A stretch of DNA of 64,000 nucleotides, from contig OV884056.1 of the NCBI GenBank assembly GCA_930367215.1, positions 248,089,127 to 248,153,126 on the forward strand. The letters are read 5' to 3'. A model generated the notes under the pieces. That model was not told the DNA's origin. It searched no databases and saw nothing but the letters and a program-made list of their open reading frames with translations. The stretch comes from Pollenia angustigena (taxonomy: Eukaryota; Arthropoda; Insecta; Diptera; Polleniidae). Both the position numbers and the translations under genes were made by a program. Below are positions 33,065 to 44,523 of the stretch, piece by piece (the first letter of the stretch is position 1; each line of letters starts with the position of its first letter).

Positions 33065-33349
33065 CAGGACCTGTCAATAAAAACTTTTTTGCAAGTGATA
33101 TATTTGACAATTGAAAAAAATTCATTTAAAGAATACTAAAAAGGATTGTGAACAAGCAAAAAAAAGCTTTCGTAATATCGTTTTCTTTCGTTAAAAACGG
33201 ACAGAATATGGGAATTTATATCTCATGGTGAGTAACATTTATTATATAAAATTTCATACAATTCGAATGTGTTTTCTAAGTCAAATTAGAATTTTTAAAA
33301 GCTTTTATACTTTAATAGTCTAATTCCTTCAATATTTTCCAGGAATATT

Positions 33350-33598
33350 TTCTATGCCAAAGTATATTTATTACAAGTACATGCAAGTGATCAGCTGTTC
33401 AGTTGTTTTATTTTCGATAGTGTCAAAATTTGCTTACATTTTAGTGCGCCATGATTTTTTTTTTTTTTTTTGTTTTCTTTATGTTTGGCTGTTTGACAGT
33501 ATCAAATGTTTTTACACAAACAAAATTAATGTTGTTTTTTTATTGTTGATTTGTTGTAGACTTGCATTTACTTGGTATAAATATACTTTGTTCTATGC
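33350..33598. mobile_element. hAT-like miniature element, copy 2
   Basis: Same family as 5133-5370 but reversed: element 33358-33590, flanked by TTCTATGC on both sides. Low-complexity frames across it are not genes. Confidence 0.92.
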
Positions 33599-33803
33599 TA
33601 AATGATGAGACTAATAAGTTCTCTGAGAATATTACGCTCACTTTGTAATTTAACTACTATATAAATGAAATATTCGAGCTTAAGGTCTTATTTTTTTTTT
33701 AAAACATTTTTATAAATTTATTCAAACCATATAACATTCGAGGGGCTTAAAGCACAAGGGGTTTAAGTGCCTTTTTCAAAAATTGAGTTTACATAAGTAA
33801 TTA

Positions 33804-34759
33804 TACACTGAAAGAATTTTCTTCGCAATACTAACGAATTTTGACATTAATCCCATGAAAAATTGCATTATAAAGGAACCTATGCAGCGCTTCGTTGGAT
33901 CAATGAAACCTGTTTCATTAAAAGGACTTAATGAAACATTGCATTAGATCCATGAATATTATTCATTGGATGAATACTTTCAATAAAGTAAAATTTTTTT
34001 TTTTTATTTTTTTTTTTATTTATTTTTTTTTCTTTTTTCTTATTTTATTTTACTTTATTTTATTTTACTTTATTTTATTTTACTTTATTTTATTTTACTT
34101 TATTTTATTTTTTATTTTTTTCTGTCTCTGGTGGGATTCGAACATGTAACCTCGGTGCTGATAGACTAGCTCACTACCAGCTAGTCTACCGGGGCAGTGT
34201 AGTTTTTGTATAAAAAAACTATGTTTTTTTCTCAATTAAGACCGTAAATATGAGATTAAATTGTCCATAATAACAATAACAACGTTGATTGAAAGTGGAT
34301 TGAAAGTTTTTGTTTCATTACTATAATGACATTTTTATTGTCATAATGAAAATTTAAATTTATAATTTAAAAAAAAAATTTTTTGATTTTATAAATTTAA
34401 TGGCATACATGTAACATTCGATGCATGAAATTATTAAATCTTACATTTTTTAATTAACATTTAAAAATTTTTTTAAGGAAACTATAATTTTGTATTAATT
34501 TATGAATATAGTTATGTTTGTATATTGTTTTTTTAAGTTCCCAATTAAAATTTTTTGTTTAACTTGGACAAACTTAAGTTTTCATATATCCAATGAAAAT
34601 TTTTAACGTAATTACGAAATCTAATGAAGCGATTTTAACGCAAATACTTCATCAAACCTATGAAATTCCATTTAGACAATGAAAATTTTCATTTACCCAA
34701 GGAAAACTTTTTGATGAAAATGATTCATTAAATATATGAAGCATTTTTCTTTCAGTGTA
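33804..34759. mobile_element. CACTGAAAGAA element (952 bp), TA duplication
   Basis: CACTGAAAGAATTTTCTTCG at 33806 and TTTTCTTTCAGTG ending at 34757, both next to TA. The site occupied is a single TA in the sister repeat (ATTATAGGTG near 10473), so this is a TA-target insertion as in Tc1/mariner-type elements. The interior carries a tRNA-derived SINE (minus strand) and AATGAAA/TTTCATT-rich arms. No transposase. Confidence 0.9.
33989..34198 (-). repeat. tRNA-derived SINE, copy 2, with AT-rich tail
   Basis: On the minus strand the head 34198-34121 reads GCCCCGGTAGACTAGCTGGT, then GTTCGAATCCCACCAGAGAC, which matches A-box and B-box consensus positions about 45 bases apart. It is followed by a long tail of repeated ATAAAGTAAAATAAA units (34120-33989). 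Both copies of the CACTGAAAGAA element hold this SINE at the same place, so it entered an ancestor of the family. Confidence 0.82.
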
Positions 34760-35111
34760 GGTTTAGTTCGGAGAAGTTTTTCAGAGCACAAGATGTGAAT
34801 GTAGGATTCTCATCCGGACTCTAGATATGGTGAACAATTCAAGCACTTAAGATTAAAATACCTGCTTCACTTGGAGCACAAGCGAAACAACTGCTTTTGT
34901 CTCATTATTTAACATAAGTCACTTAAACCCCTTGTACTTTAAGCCCCTCATTTGTAATTTTACTATCAGAGTGGCACGAGCAACGAAAAGTTTAAGGTTT
35001 TTTAAACTGATTTAATCATTTTATATTTACTAGTTAGTATTCGCCTAATGGTCAAAATTCGACTACAAATTTTTATGTTAATATGAAGAAAACAAACAAA
35101 CTTAGATGTAG

Positions 35112-35367
35112 TATATCGTCGGTCACAGGTTGACAACTCTTAACTCGCAAAACAAATCGAATCGGGTTTTTTATGCAAAAATACTGTTTCTGTCCTTCTG
35201 CATGTTAGTACGTTTCATTTATATTTTTACACCATCTTACAATAAATATCTCCTACTAATTTTGGTTTTTTTATTTACTTCCAACACGGTTTAGTAACGG
35301 AGTAATAACGTTTTTTTTTTGTACAAAAAAACATGTTAAGAGTTGTCAACCTGTGACCGACGATATA
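35112..35367. mobile_element. Inverted-repeat element with TATATCGTCGGTCACAGG ends
   Basis: TATATCGTCGGTCACAGGTT then GACAACTCTTAAC is mirrored at 35334-35367. TA can be read on both sides. Related ends occur at 29701-29905. Confidence 0.82.
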
Positions 35368-35509
35368 TGAATTAACATGTTCCGAGCTTTACTTTTTTCT
35401 GTCTTATTGGATTGATTTGGCGAGGGATCAACCTGCGGTTCATATTTTATCTTCCATGTGAGTTAATTTAAGTTTGTAAATTCAATAAAAAATAATCAAT
35501 TGAAAACAA

Positions 35510-36085
35510 AACAAGTAAGAAAGTATAGTCGGTCAAGCCCGACCATATGATACCCTACACCACAGTATTAAAAAACACAACATGCTTATATGTCCATATA
35601 AATATGGATTTATCTATGTTTATAAAAGTCATTAAAATCGGTTTAAAAGTTTATGAGAGGCAGAAATTGCCCCCTACCTCCCCTTGTGGTCCTATTTTTG
35701 AAAAACTATATAGCTTATGTGTCCATATAGATATGGATCTATCTATGTTTTAAATTTCATTAAAATCGGGTTGAGAGGCAGAAATTGCCCCCTATCTCCC
35801 CTCGTGGTCCTATTTTTTAAAAAATGCATCCCTTTTGTGTCCATAAAGATATTGTTCTATGTATGTTTTAAATTTCATTAAAATCGGTTTGATAGTTTCT
35901 GAGAGGAAGAAATTTCCCCCTATCTTCCCTCGTGGACCTACGATTGTCCATTTTCAATAGGCTTGGTCCTTGTGCCAATTAGAACCTACGTCTTAAATTT
36001 TATCAAATTATCTTCAAAATTGCGACCTGTACTTTGCACACAAGGTTACATGGACAGCCAAAAAATGTATCAAAAATCTCCTTTA
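35510..36085 (+). repeat. Dispersed AACAAGTAAGAAAGTATA family, copy 4
   Basis: AACAAGTAAGAAAGTATAGT, GGTCAAGCCCGACCATATGA and TACCCTACACCACAGTAT open the copy. It contains three imperfect tandem subunits around GAGAGGCAGAAATTGCCCCC (35656, 35769) and GAGAGGAAGAAATTTCCCCC (35900). It ends near GGTTACATGGACAGCC. The next copy follows tail-to-tail. Confidence 0.8.
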
Positions 36086-36097
36086 AAGATTGTCATT

Positions 36098-36745
36098 ACT
36101 ATTTATACCCACACCACAATAGTGGAGAGGGTATTATGCATTTGTGCTGATGTATGTAACACCTTAAAATATTGGCCCTAGACCGACCTTAAAGTATACC
36201 GATCGTCTTAGAATCACTTTCTGAGTCGAACTAACGATGTCCGTCCGGCTGGCAGGCAGGCTGGCTGGCTGTCTGGCTGTCCATGTAACCTTGTGCGCAA
36301 AGTACAGGTCGTAATTGTGGAGATAATTTGATGCAATTTGGGTCATTGATTCTTATTTGCACAAGGACCAAGCCTATTGAAAATGGGCCGAATCGTAGGA
36401 CCACGAGGGAAGATAGGGGAAAATTTCTTCCTCTCAGAAACTATCAAACCGATTTCAATGAAATTTAAAACATAGATAGAACCATATCTATGTAGACACT
36501 AAATGTATGCATTTTTTAAAAAAATAGGACCACGAGGGGAGATAGGGGCAATTTCTGCCTCTCAAACCGATTTTAATGAAATTTAAAACATAGATAGATC
36601 CATATCTATATGGACACATTAGCTATACAGTTTTTCAAAAATAGGACCACAGGTTATATGGACACATAAGCATGATGTGTCTTCAAATACTGTGGTGTAG
36701 GGTATTACATGGTCGGGCTTGACCGACTATACTTTCTTACTTGTT
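36098..36745 (-). repeat. Dispersed AACAAGTAAGAAAGTATA family, copy 5 (inverted)
   Basis: Minus-strand copy with the family start at 36745 and end near 36098 (TTTATACCCACACCACAATA on plus). Together with copy 4 it makes an imperfect inverted repeat of about 0.6 kb per arm inside intron 1 of the kinase gene. Confidence 0.8.
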
Positions 36746-37335
36746 TTTTATTTATCTATGTCTAATATAAACGAAAATTAATCAAAGTACCACGCGTTAA
36801 AAAAAAGTACCAAAAAGCTCCCCTTTAAATATTCTTATTCACTCAGGACCATGCATGTTTTATTTTATATTTAAGTCGAAAATTAACAAAAATTCAAAAA
36901 GTACCAAATGAAAAACAAAAAGTGCCAACATATTTCATCTTATAGGTTTTCATTCACTCAGCACCCTGTTCAACATTATAGCAAATTTAAAAATTATCAC
37001 TTGCAGCACGGAAAAGTTAAAAAAAAGAAATTTAATTTCCCGTATTTATTTAGACGAAATATTCGAAAACCGGTTTTTAAAAAATGTCGAATATTAGAGC
37101 AGCCCATTTTTTTTGTTTGATAATTGAAAAAAAAAAACAAATTTTGTATTTATGTGTTAGTAGCAAATTTGAACGCTTATAACTCTGAAAATATTGAGCA
37201 GATTTTAATGAAATATTTATTGTGCACTTCTGTAAGTAAATATCTTTCAATTTGTGTATATTTTGTTCAAATCGGTTGACATACAGAGGAGGAAAGTGTT
37301 CTTAACTGTTTTGGTTTTGCCGATTTATACATAGA

Positions 37336-38218
<883 letters not shown>

Positions 38219-38219
38219 T

Positions 38220-38480
38220 AACAAGTAAGAGTACTATACTTGGCTAAGCCGAATCTTTGTTACCCTCCACCGAGAGTTCGAATAATTTAGGAGTGGGCTT
38301 TGAATTTGATCTATAAATTATAGCCAATCTTTATAAAACCTGACAAATATACACGCTGTTATTTCTAGCCAGAAGAAGCTAAATTGGACTAAATTGTAAT
38401 ACAATACCTATTAGGTATATTTCTTACGGGTTAAGTGGCATATACATAAATCATTTTCCAGAGTCGGCCTCGTATTGGGT
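38220..38480 (+). repeat. AACAAGTAAGAGTACTATAC repeat fragment
   Basis: AACAAGTAAGAGTACTATAC, then TTGGCTAAGCCGAATC and TTACCCTCCACCGAG, resembles the start of the dispersed family (AACAAGTAAGAAAGTATAGT, GGTCAAGCCCGACC, ATACCCTACACC) but is clearly a different subfamily. Intronic. Confidence 0.55.
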
Positions 38481-39523
38481 CTGCGGTAAATTATAAACTT
38501 ATGTTTACAAAATTTTGTAGTATGATTACAAGTCATATCAAACCAATTTGTGCAAAGTCTTATTAGAAACGGTGCATTCTATCACCAACTTATGTTAGTT
38601 TTTGTAAAAAATATCGATTTTTAATAGAAGTTGTTCCACTTTTGGATTCCTAACTTTTTTTTGCTACTAAACCTGTTGTGCTTGATTACAATCTTAAGCT
38701 TTTTAGATGAACGAGAAAGAATTTGAGACCAATGTTGTTCATTTTAGTTTAGTCTTTCGAAAGTAAGCGTGTTTTTTTAACAGATGAAAAGACAAACAGC
38801 CAGACAAGACTTTATCGCTTCATAAAAACTCAAGGACTCAGGATATAAAAACACTTTATGAGGTCTTAAATGAATATTAAAAAAGATTCACATGTTATGA
38901 CAAACTTGGTATACCCTCATTCACCTCTAGCGGTCTCGTCACACAATTTTTTTGAAATTACTCAAAATGTTAACTTTGTGTTGAAACTACCACATAATTA
39001 TAATTGTGTGTTTTAGGGCACCACTACATTAGAGGGTTAAGGCAGATTAATTGGAAGTAAAATAAAACTCTTTTTCATTTTAAAACAGCTTTTAAATGTA
39101 ATTTATTGGTAAAGAACTTTTTTTGTTAAATTAAAAATTGAGAAACAACTTTTTTATTCAACATACTAAATAAAGGCTTGTCAATAATACTTTTTCACTT
39201 TCTTTCCACTTTGGCCTAGCTCTCGTTTTTTACCACCTATTTGTATCATGGATGTCTCTTCATGCATATTAATATTTCCTTATTAATATTTTATATGGAT
39301 TTTGTTTTTATATTTTTTCGCTCTTATGAGAATTAAGTCCTTAATTTTTTATCACTTAAAAACAGCTCTTTCTTTATTCCCTTTTTGCTTTAATGTTCAT
39401 GTTTGTTTTAATTCATCTTTTCCCCCTTTGGGTCATAAATATCTTTTAGTTGTTTTTATATTTGTTGTATTTACAGTTGTAGTTGAGTTTTTATATTAAT
39501 TTCGTATTTATTTTCTTTTTCAG
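38481..39523. other. STK32: Intron 2 remainder; no gene seen
   Basis: No exon or paired repeats recognised. It ends TTTTCTTTTTCAG, a good pyrimidine-rich acceptor. Confidence 0.5.
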
Positions 39524-39612
39524 GTGGAGTTTTCCGAGGAAAGTGTTGCCTTACTAGTGTGTGAACTCGGTAGTGCTTTAGATTATTTACAATCGCAACG
39601 AGTTGTTCACAG
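39524..39612 (+). CDS. STK32: STK32-like kinase, helix E exon
   Basis: Encodes VEFSEESVALLVCELGSALD, then YLQSQRVVH and two bases of the Arg codon, ending before GTGCGT. The CEL..ALDYLQ..R.VHR arrangement is helix E leading to the catalytic loop. In STK32 proteins the same positions read similarly. The HRD arginine codon is completed by the next exon 4.7 kb downstream, a phase-2 intron within the HRD motif. Confidence 0.93.
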
Positions 39613-40021
39613 GTGCGTTGAACTAAAATGCATTTGTATTTGCTATCAACGGATGGTTGATCTGTCCGACAATACTTTTAATGATTTTTAACAAAATATG
39701 GCTACTATTGCCAAATTGGTGATATTACAAAGCGGCTCATACACTTGCAATAAAATTGTTCAATTTGACGTATTGTAAAATTATATCGCCAATGTGTTTG
39801 AGATATTCGAAGGCGGCACATTATATTGGCAACAATCAAAAGACTTTTGATTTTTATTGCACAGCGAAAAGAAAGTGAAATGTGTTGGCAACATTGTGCA
39901 ATGCTGTTTATGTTATTCCTATATATATTAAGGCGAACATAACCCCTTTTTATTGAGTAAATGAAACCATTGTGCGACTTATTGCATAATATAGGACAAA
40001 ATGGAAATAATAAATATAATA

Positions 40022-41615
40022 TACAATGGTTGTCAGCTTAATTGATGCAAGCAAATCTAAAAAACCTAAGTCCGTGTAACTCGTAAAGTAATAAGAATAT
40101 TAAAGAGAAACAAAAATCACCTTGATTGGCAACATGGACTTTAAAAAAAAAATGCTTTCGTTTTATAATATTTTCTTTTGTTTAATAAGTAAAATAACAA
40201 TAACAAAAAATACACTGTTTTTGAATCGGTCAGCTTATTTGATGCAAGAAAGGTTTAGCTGTAATTTTACCGTTATATTTAAAAATAAAATGCAATTATT
40301 TATTATTTTGCCATTTTCTATTAAAGTTTGCATAACTTTAGTATTCTTTTTTAAGTCTGAGAGTATTAAGCAGGTTTTATTAAATATGGGTCGGCGGACA
40401 ACAATAGAACAGCGAAAGTTGGTAATTCTTTATTATAAAAGTGGAGAAACTCAGCGCAAAATAGGAGAAATATTAAATGTTCTACAGTTCAGCACATAAT
40501 AGAGCGCTATTCAAAGGAGGATAGAATTAAAAACAAGGGTAGAATCGCTCTTAAGAAGATTTTGTCTGCATGTGATGAACGTTGGATCATTAGAAAAATC
40601 AAGGAAAACCCAAGGTTATCAGCACAAAAAATAGCTGATTTAGTAACCACTGGTGTTGGGAAGATGTGTAGTGCATCAACGATTCGGCGCGTTTTACGTT
40701 CACATGACTTTATTAGCCCAAAAAATAAAAGTTCCCAATTAGCGGAATACGGTCATATTTTCAGATGAATCAAAATTTAATATATTCGGGTCAGATGGAA
40801 GGCCCTATGTCTGGCGGAAGCCAAATACTCAGCTGCAATCAAAAAACCTTCGCGCCCAAGTGAAGCATGGAGGAGGAAGCGCTAAGGTATGGGCTTGTAT
40901 GGCCGCAGCGGGTGTTCGTAAATTAGTTTTTATCGAAGGAAATATGAACAAAACAATGTTATTAAACATCCTCAAAGAAAATTTGATTCAAAGTGCTGAA
41001 AATTTGGGTCTAAGAAGAAATTTTCGTTTTTACCAAGATAACGATCCTAAGCACAAGCCCAATGTTTTTTAAACATGGCTAATATGGAACTGTCCCCATT
41101 TAATGGAACCACCTGCACAATCTCCGGACTTGAACGTGATCGAAAATTTATGGGCGTTATTGGAAAATAATATAATTTATTACCAAATTTTCAGCAAAGA
41201 AACGTTGAAAAGTGCTTTAATCAATGAGTGGAACAAAATAACGGCCGAAACCACACACAAATTGGTGGACTCGATGCCAAATCGGCTAAAAGCAGATGTA
41301 GACCAAAACGGTTATCATACTAAATACTAATTTAAACATTAAATATAAATATCATTAAAAAATTTGTATTTACAATTTGTTGCATCAAATAAGCTGATTC
41401 TTTTAAAAATTAAGTTATTTTTGTTTTTCTTACTTTTCTTTAAGATATCAGCTAATATGAAATAAATAAATAAATAAATAGTTTTGAAGTAAGAAGTATT
41501 GTTAATAAAGTGGCGTTTTAATTTTCAAAAAACAAAAATAATTTTAAAGTTACATACATATATGAATTTTAATGTATTAATTTTGCTTGCATCAAATAAG
41601 CTGACAGCCACTGTA
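40022..41615 (+). mobile_element. Tc1-like transposon (1590 bp), decayed
   Basis: CAATGGTTGTCAGCTTAATT then GATGCAAGCAAA at 40024, and the complement with a few changes ending at 41613, flanked by TA. Length and ends are those of a full Tc1-like element. The transposase is broken (see pseudogene). The termini have diverged (CAATGGTTG against CAGTGGCTG), so it is not recent. Confidence 0.93.
40386..41330 (+). pseudogene. Tc1 transposase (DD34E), frame-broken
   Basis: Begins MGRRTTIEQRKLVILYYKSG (helix-turn-helix). After a frameshift near 40480 it reads STVQHIIERYSKEDRIK, then DERWIIRKIKENPRLSAQKI. A deletion removes part of the catalytic domain between QLAEYG and the first catalytic aspartate in IFSDESKFNIFGSDGR (about 40755). 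The second aspartate is in FYQDNDPKH, and an in-frame stop follows at 41070. The glutamate is in PDLNVIENLW. Spacing from the first D of QDND to E is 34. The intact enzyme would cut at the element ends and insert at TA. At least three lesions make this copy inactive. Confidence 0.93.
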
Positions 41616-41649
41616 TAATAATATTGCAAGTGTATGGGCCGCTTTAGTC

Positions 41650-42408
41650 ATCAAAAAAAAAAAAAAAAATACAAAGACAGTGTTTTAGAAATATAACTGG
41701 AAATTGATTACTTACATAAGTATCAGAGATGTTCATTAGATTTGCTTTTGGTCTCAATTCATATTTTTACATATTGTTACTTTAATCAAAATAGTTATGA
41801 ACGGTATAAAGGGTTGCGTACTAATACTAATAACACAGTAAAAAGTAGATATTGTTTCTGTCTGTATGTACCGTACGCTAAATAAAAACTACAAAACTGA
41901 ACACAATTATATCGGCCAACAACAACATCTCCACTGTCAATAGTTTCTAATATGTACTTACTTGGCTAGTTCCATTTGTTGAACTGATATGTCCAAAAAA
42001 AAAAAAAATATACGATTCAGAAATAATAATGATTTCATTTTTAAAAAATAAAAATTCATATTAAAATAAAAGTTCTAGAACCCAAAATTTGGGGTAACAT
42101 CTTTTTTTATTTCATTGTCTATTGTATTGATGACGAACCAAACCAACTCCGGCCACGCAAATGTTTAAAGGCTTTAAAGCTGCGTTAACAATGGCAGCAA
42201 CATTTTGACTTGGTGTTCATAATAGTGCAACGATTTTTCACGTCATTTTTAATTTCAAACAAATTGTTCCTAAAGTAGAAGTAAACTCAATTTTTTAAGT
42301 TCCATTTTTGTTCGAAAAATTTAAGGAAAATAAATATAAATCTTTGGGAAAAAATAAGAAAAAACGAAATTGTTGCTTCCGTTATGAACAAAGATTAAAG
42401 TAAAGTTA
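41650..42408. other. Intron 3; no gene seen
   Basis: AT-rich sequence without recognisable coding frames or paired repeats. Confidence 0.45.
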
Positions 42409-42925
42409 AGTCTAATTCTGGTTGGTTGGTTGGTTATCGTGGTAGCACGCACAGGTCCAGGCGTGCAGCAAGTAGAGCCGACAGTGGCTCCGTTTTGACA
42501 CCACACAACTCGTCAAGAAATTGGAACCCCCTATCAGACTTGAACCAGGGGGCAATGCCGAGGTGGCTAGAGCCAGCCCGTTGCGTTGAGATATTTCAGC
42601 AGCCTGTTGAGTCCCACCCGCGATATCTCCGAGAGTCCCTGTAGAAGGTAATTCCCGAATAGTCTGTGTCGCGTTGAGTTAAACGCCGGGCAATCACATA
42701 GAAGATGAAATACTGTCTCCTCAGTTCCAGGTTCCCTGCAGCTGCGGCAGCATTCATTGAAAGGGAGGCCGAGTCTCATAGCGTGCTTGCCAATCGTCCA
42801 GTGACCAGTAAGCACGTATGCAAGTCTTGACACGTCCTTCCGACTGAAGTTGAGAAGTCGCTCAGAGCGACCTATATCATATGTGGGCCACGTTTCCCTG
42901 GTAGCTCTGCAGCCAGTCTAATTCT
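42409..42925 (-). mobile_element. 5'-truncated LINE with 11-bp target duplication
   Basis: AGTCTAATTCT lies at 42409-42419 and 42915-42925. The insert is much less AT-rich than its surroundings and, on the minus strand, codes for the end of a LINE ORF2 (42470-42910). It ends in tandem AACC units (complement of GGTTGGTTGG at 42420) next to the target copy. The 5' truncation and duplication fit target-primed reverse transcription. Confidence 0.92.
42470..42910 (-). pseudogene. LINE ORF2 C-terminal end (Cys-rich domain)
   Basis: The minus-strand frame reads ATRETWPTYDIGRSERLLNF, then SRLAYVLTGHWTIGKH and LPFNECCRSCREPGTEETVF, HLLCDCPAF. LTGH...H and C..C....E...H.L..CP are the markers of the C-terminal region after the reverse transcriptase/RNase H domain in Jockey/R1/I-type LINEs. 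The frame is open for about 90 codons after SRLAYV, then stops; a plus-strand frame here is a shadow. The reverse transcriptase itself is not present. Confidence 0.88.
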
Positions 42926-43479
42926 ACTTTAGAAACTTTTTGTATGAAATTGAAAATGACGTTTATAATAATTTTATTTAGCTTTGGGTGAAAATTTTAA
43001 TAAAATGTTTTAAAACATAATAATAATAAATAAACAATACTGTTGTGGGAACGGTTTCTAAAATGAAAATGTGTGTGATTGCTCTATTATGAGCACTAAG
43101 TGAAAAACCACCATAAAGTTTTCCCAAGTTTTCCAGTTAGTGTAATTGTATTTCAATGATTCTGCTTAAACTGTATGGGCTCTTTGCTTATTACTTAATT
43201 TACTGAGGGCCTTAGTTAAGTGATTACAAAACTCAAATACTTGCTGCAAACATTTTCACAAAATTTTGCGCATTTGCAGAATGTATTTTATTAAATTCGC
43301 CTTTATTTAAGTTAATATTTTATGTTTTCGCCTTACGTCATTTGTTTTTGACATTGTACAGTGATTTTACAAAAATGTGTGGGTTGTGTGGAGTTGTACT
43401 TGTTGTAGTACCGAGATTACCTGTAATGAATTCGCCTTGGTTCCAACAAATAAAAATAAATACGTAATATTGTTCTGTA
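42926..43479. other. Intron 3; no gene seen
   Basis: AT-rich sequence. TTGCTCTATTATGAGCAC at 43079 resembles TTGCTCTATTATGAACAC at 44188, so this may be part of the repeat that follows. Confidence 0.4.
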
Positions 43480-44215
43480 CCCATGCTATGTAACTTTAGT
43501 GAGAACTTCTCGCATCGAAAAGATGTGAAAAAATATTCCATCGTTTCTCGAAAAGTCAGAAAAAGTATGTCGTTACGTTATAAATGTCATAATATTACAC
43601 TGGAAGCCGATGTGAAATTGCAAACCTTGCGAGCGCAATTCACATATATCGTTGACGGCGATCAAAATTTACTAAACTTGAAACATTTTCAACGACGGTA
43701 AAGTACGACTTTAATGTTTGTCGTTTGCAAATGAGCTTTGAAAACATTCGTTTATTTTATAAAAATGTTAAAAGCAAAATAATTAAACAATAAAAAAAAT
43801 GTACCAAGAACAAAATATTGTTATTTTTATTATTCTATGCATTTTGCATTTTTAACCGTTTTTTAGTGTTTAAATGTTTCTCGCCCCATTTTTTCGTGAG
43901 TTTATTTGACAGTTCAAGGCCGGAACTTTTCTCACAAAAATGTTGCAGACACACTTTTTCTGTAAATTGGCGAGTAATTTCCTAACGTGACAACTAGTAC
44001 TCGCCAAAAAAAATACAGGCACAGTTAGTGAGAAAAACAGCTGTTTGTTTCAATGAATGGCATTTTTGTGTCATTTCACACATTCAATCGAAAAGTTTCT
44101 CGACGAGTTACAGAACATGGGCTCTGAGCAAAATTTGCAAACGGTTTCTTTATTTAAAATGTGTGTGGTCGCGAAAAAAACAATTGTTGCTCTATTATGA
44201 ACACTCGTGAAAATG
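43480..44215. repeat. Unclassified repeat shared with 47213 and 49306
   Basis: Blocks such as GATGTGAAATTGCAAACCTT, TATCGTTGACGGCGATCAAA, GCTTTGAAAACATTCGTTTA and AGTGAGAAAAACAGCTGTTT recur with changes at 47253-47460 and 49306-49405. The 72-codon open frame at 43483-43701 (CHNITLEADVKLQTLRAQF) is not maintained in the second copy, so I do not call it a gene. Confidence 0.65.
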
Positions 44216-44342
44216 TTGCTGCTTATTGTGAACGAAGCTTTAAAGGATAAATTTGCTTTTTTAAATTAAAAAAAAAATAAAATAATTTATTGTAGATTTT
44301 TACTTGTATTAACTTATTATTATTATTTTTCCCCGCATTCAG

Positions 44343-44380
44343 AGACGTTAAACCGGATAATATACTATTAGATGGTTCGG
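44343..44380 (+). CDS. STK32: STK32-like kinase, catalytic-loop exon
   Basis: Completes Arg and reads (H)RDVKPDNILLDGSG. The Asp of HRD is the catalytic base, Lys of VKPDN contacts the transferred phosphate, and Asn binds the metal, so all core residues of the loop are intact. The acceptor is CCCCGCATTCAG and the donor GTAAGT. It ends one base into a Gly codon. The exon is only 38 bases long, and the next exon (expected to begin near the DFN segment of STK32) was not seen in the 19.6 kb that follow. Confidence 0.92.
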
Positions 44381-44523
44381 GTAAGTTTTCTTTATTGACA
44401 TTTTTTTTTAACAATTTTGTACTATTTTTTATTACATTCATATTTTCCAAATCGAAACTGAAATAAAACTTAGTACTTTGTTTTATTTTATATTTCTACT
44501 TACTAAGACCAAACATAAAAGAA

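Larger units (their letters stand above)
33742..34947. mobile_element. Short GGGGCTTAAAGCAC element, interrupted copy
   Basis: Same ends as 10414-10665. The 952-bp CACTGAAAGAA element is inserted in it, with TA duplicated. Removal leaves about 252 bp that match the uninterrupted copy. Confidence 0.88.
35030..37335 (-). mobile_element. Non-autonomous Helitron, family B, copy 3 (interrupted)
   Basis: On the minus strand the element starts TCTATGTATAAATCGGC at 37335 and ends ATTCGCCTAATGG...CTAG with the terminus at 35030-35033 (CTAGTTAGTATTCGCC on plus). It is broken by a hairpin element (35112-35367) and by two dispersed repeats in inverse orientation (35510-36745). The pieces between match the copy at 32172-33029 in order. 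Confidence 0.82.
39731..41643. mobile_element. AGCGGC inverted-repeat element B, with Tc1 inside
   Basis: Same ends and interior as element A (31896-33061). The right flank is TTA, but the left is CAA, so the target duplication is not intact here. A Tc1-type transposon (40024-41613) occupies a site close to that used by the Helitron in element A. Without it the element is about 320 bp. Confidence 0.85.

Noticed and set aside
34010..34120. Long open frame of Phe/Leu-rich protein (IFFFIYFFFFF...)
   Set aside because: It is the translation of the SINE's AT-rich tail; low complexity with no coding signal.
35547..36346. Several 60-72 codon frames, similar to those at 27151 and 44785
   Set aside because: All arise from the dispersed AACAAGTAAGAAAGTATA repeat and change frame from copy to copy.
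42426..42644. Plus-strand 72-codon frame in the GC-richer island
   Set aside because: Shadow of the minus-strand LINE ORF2 end, which has the recognisable Cys/His pattern.
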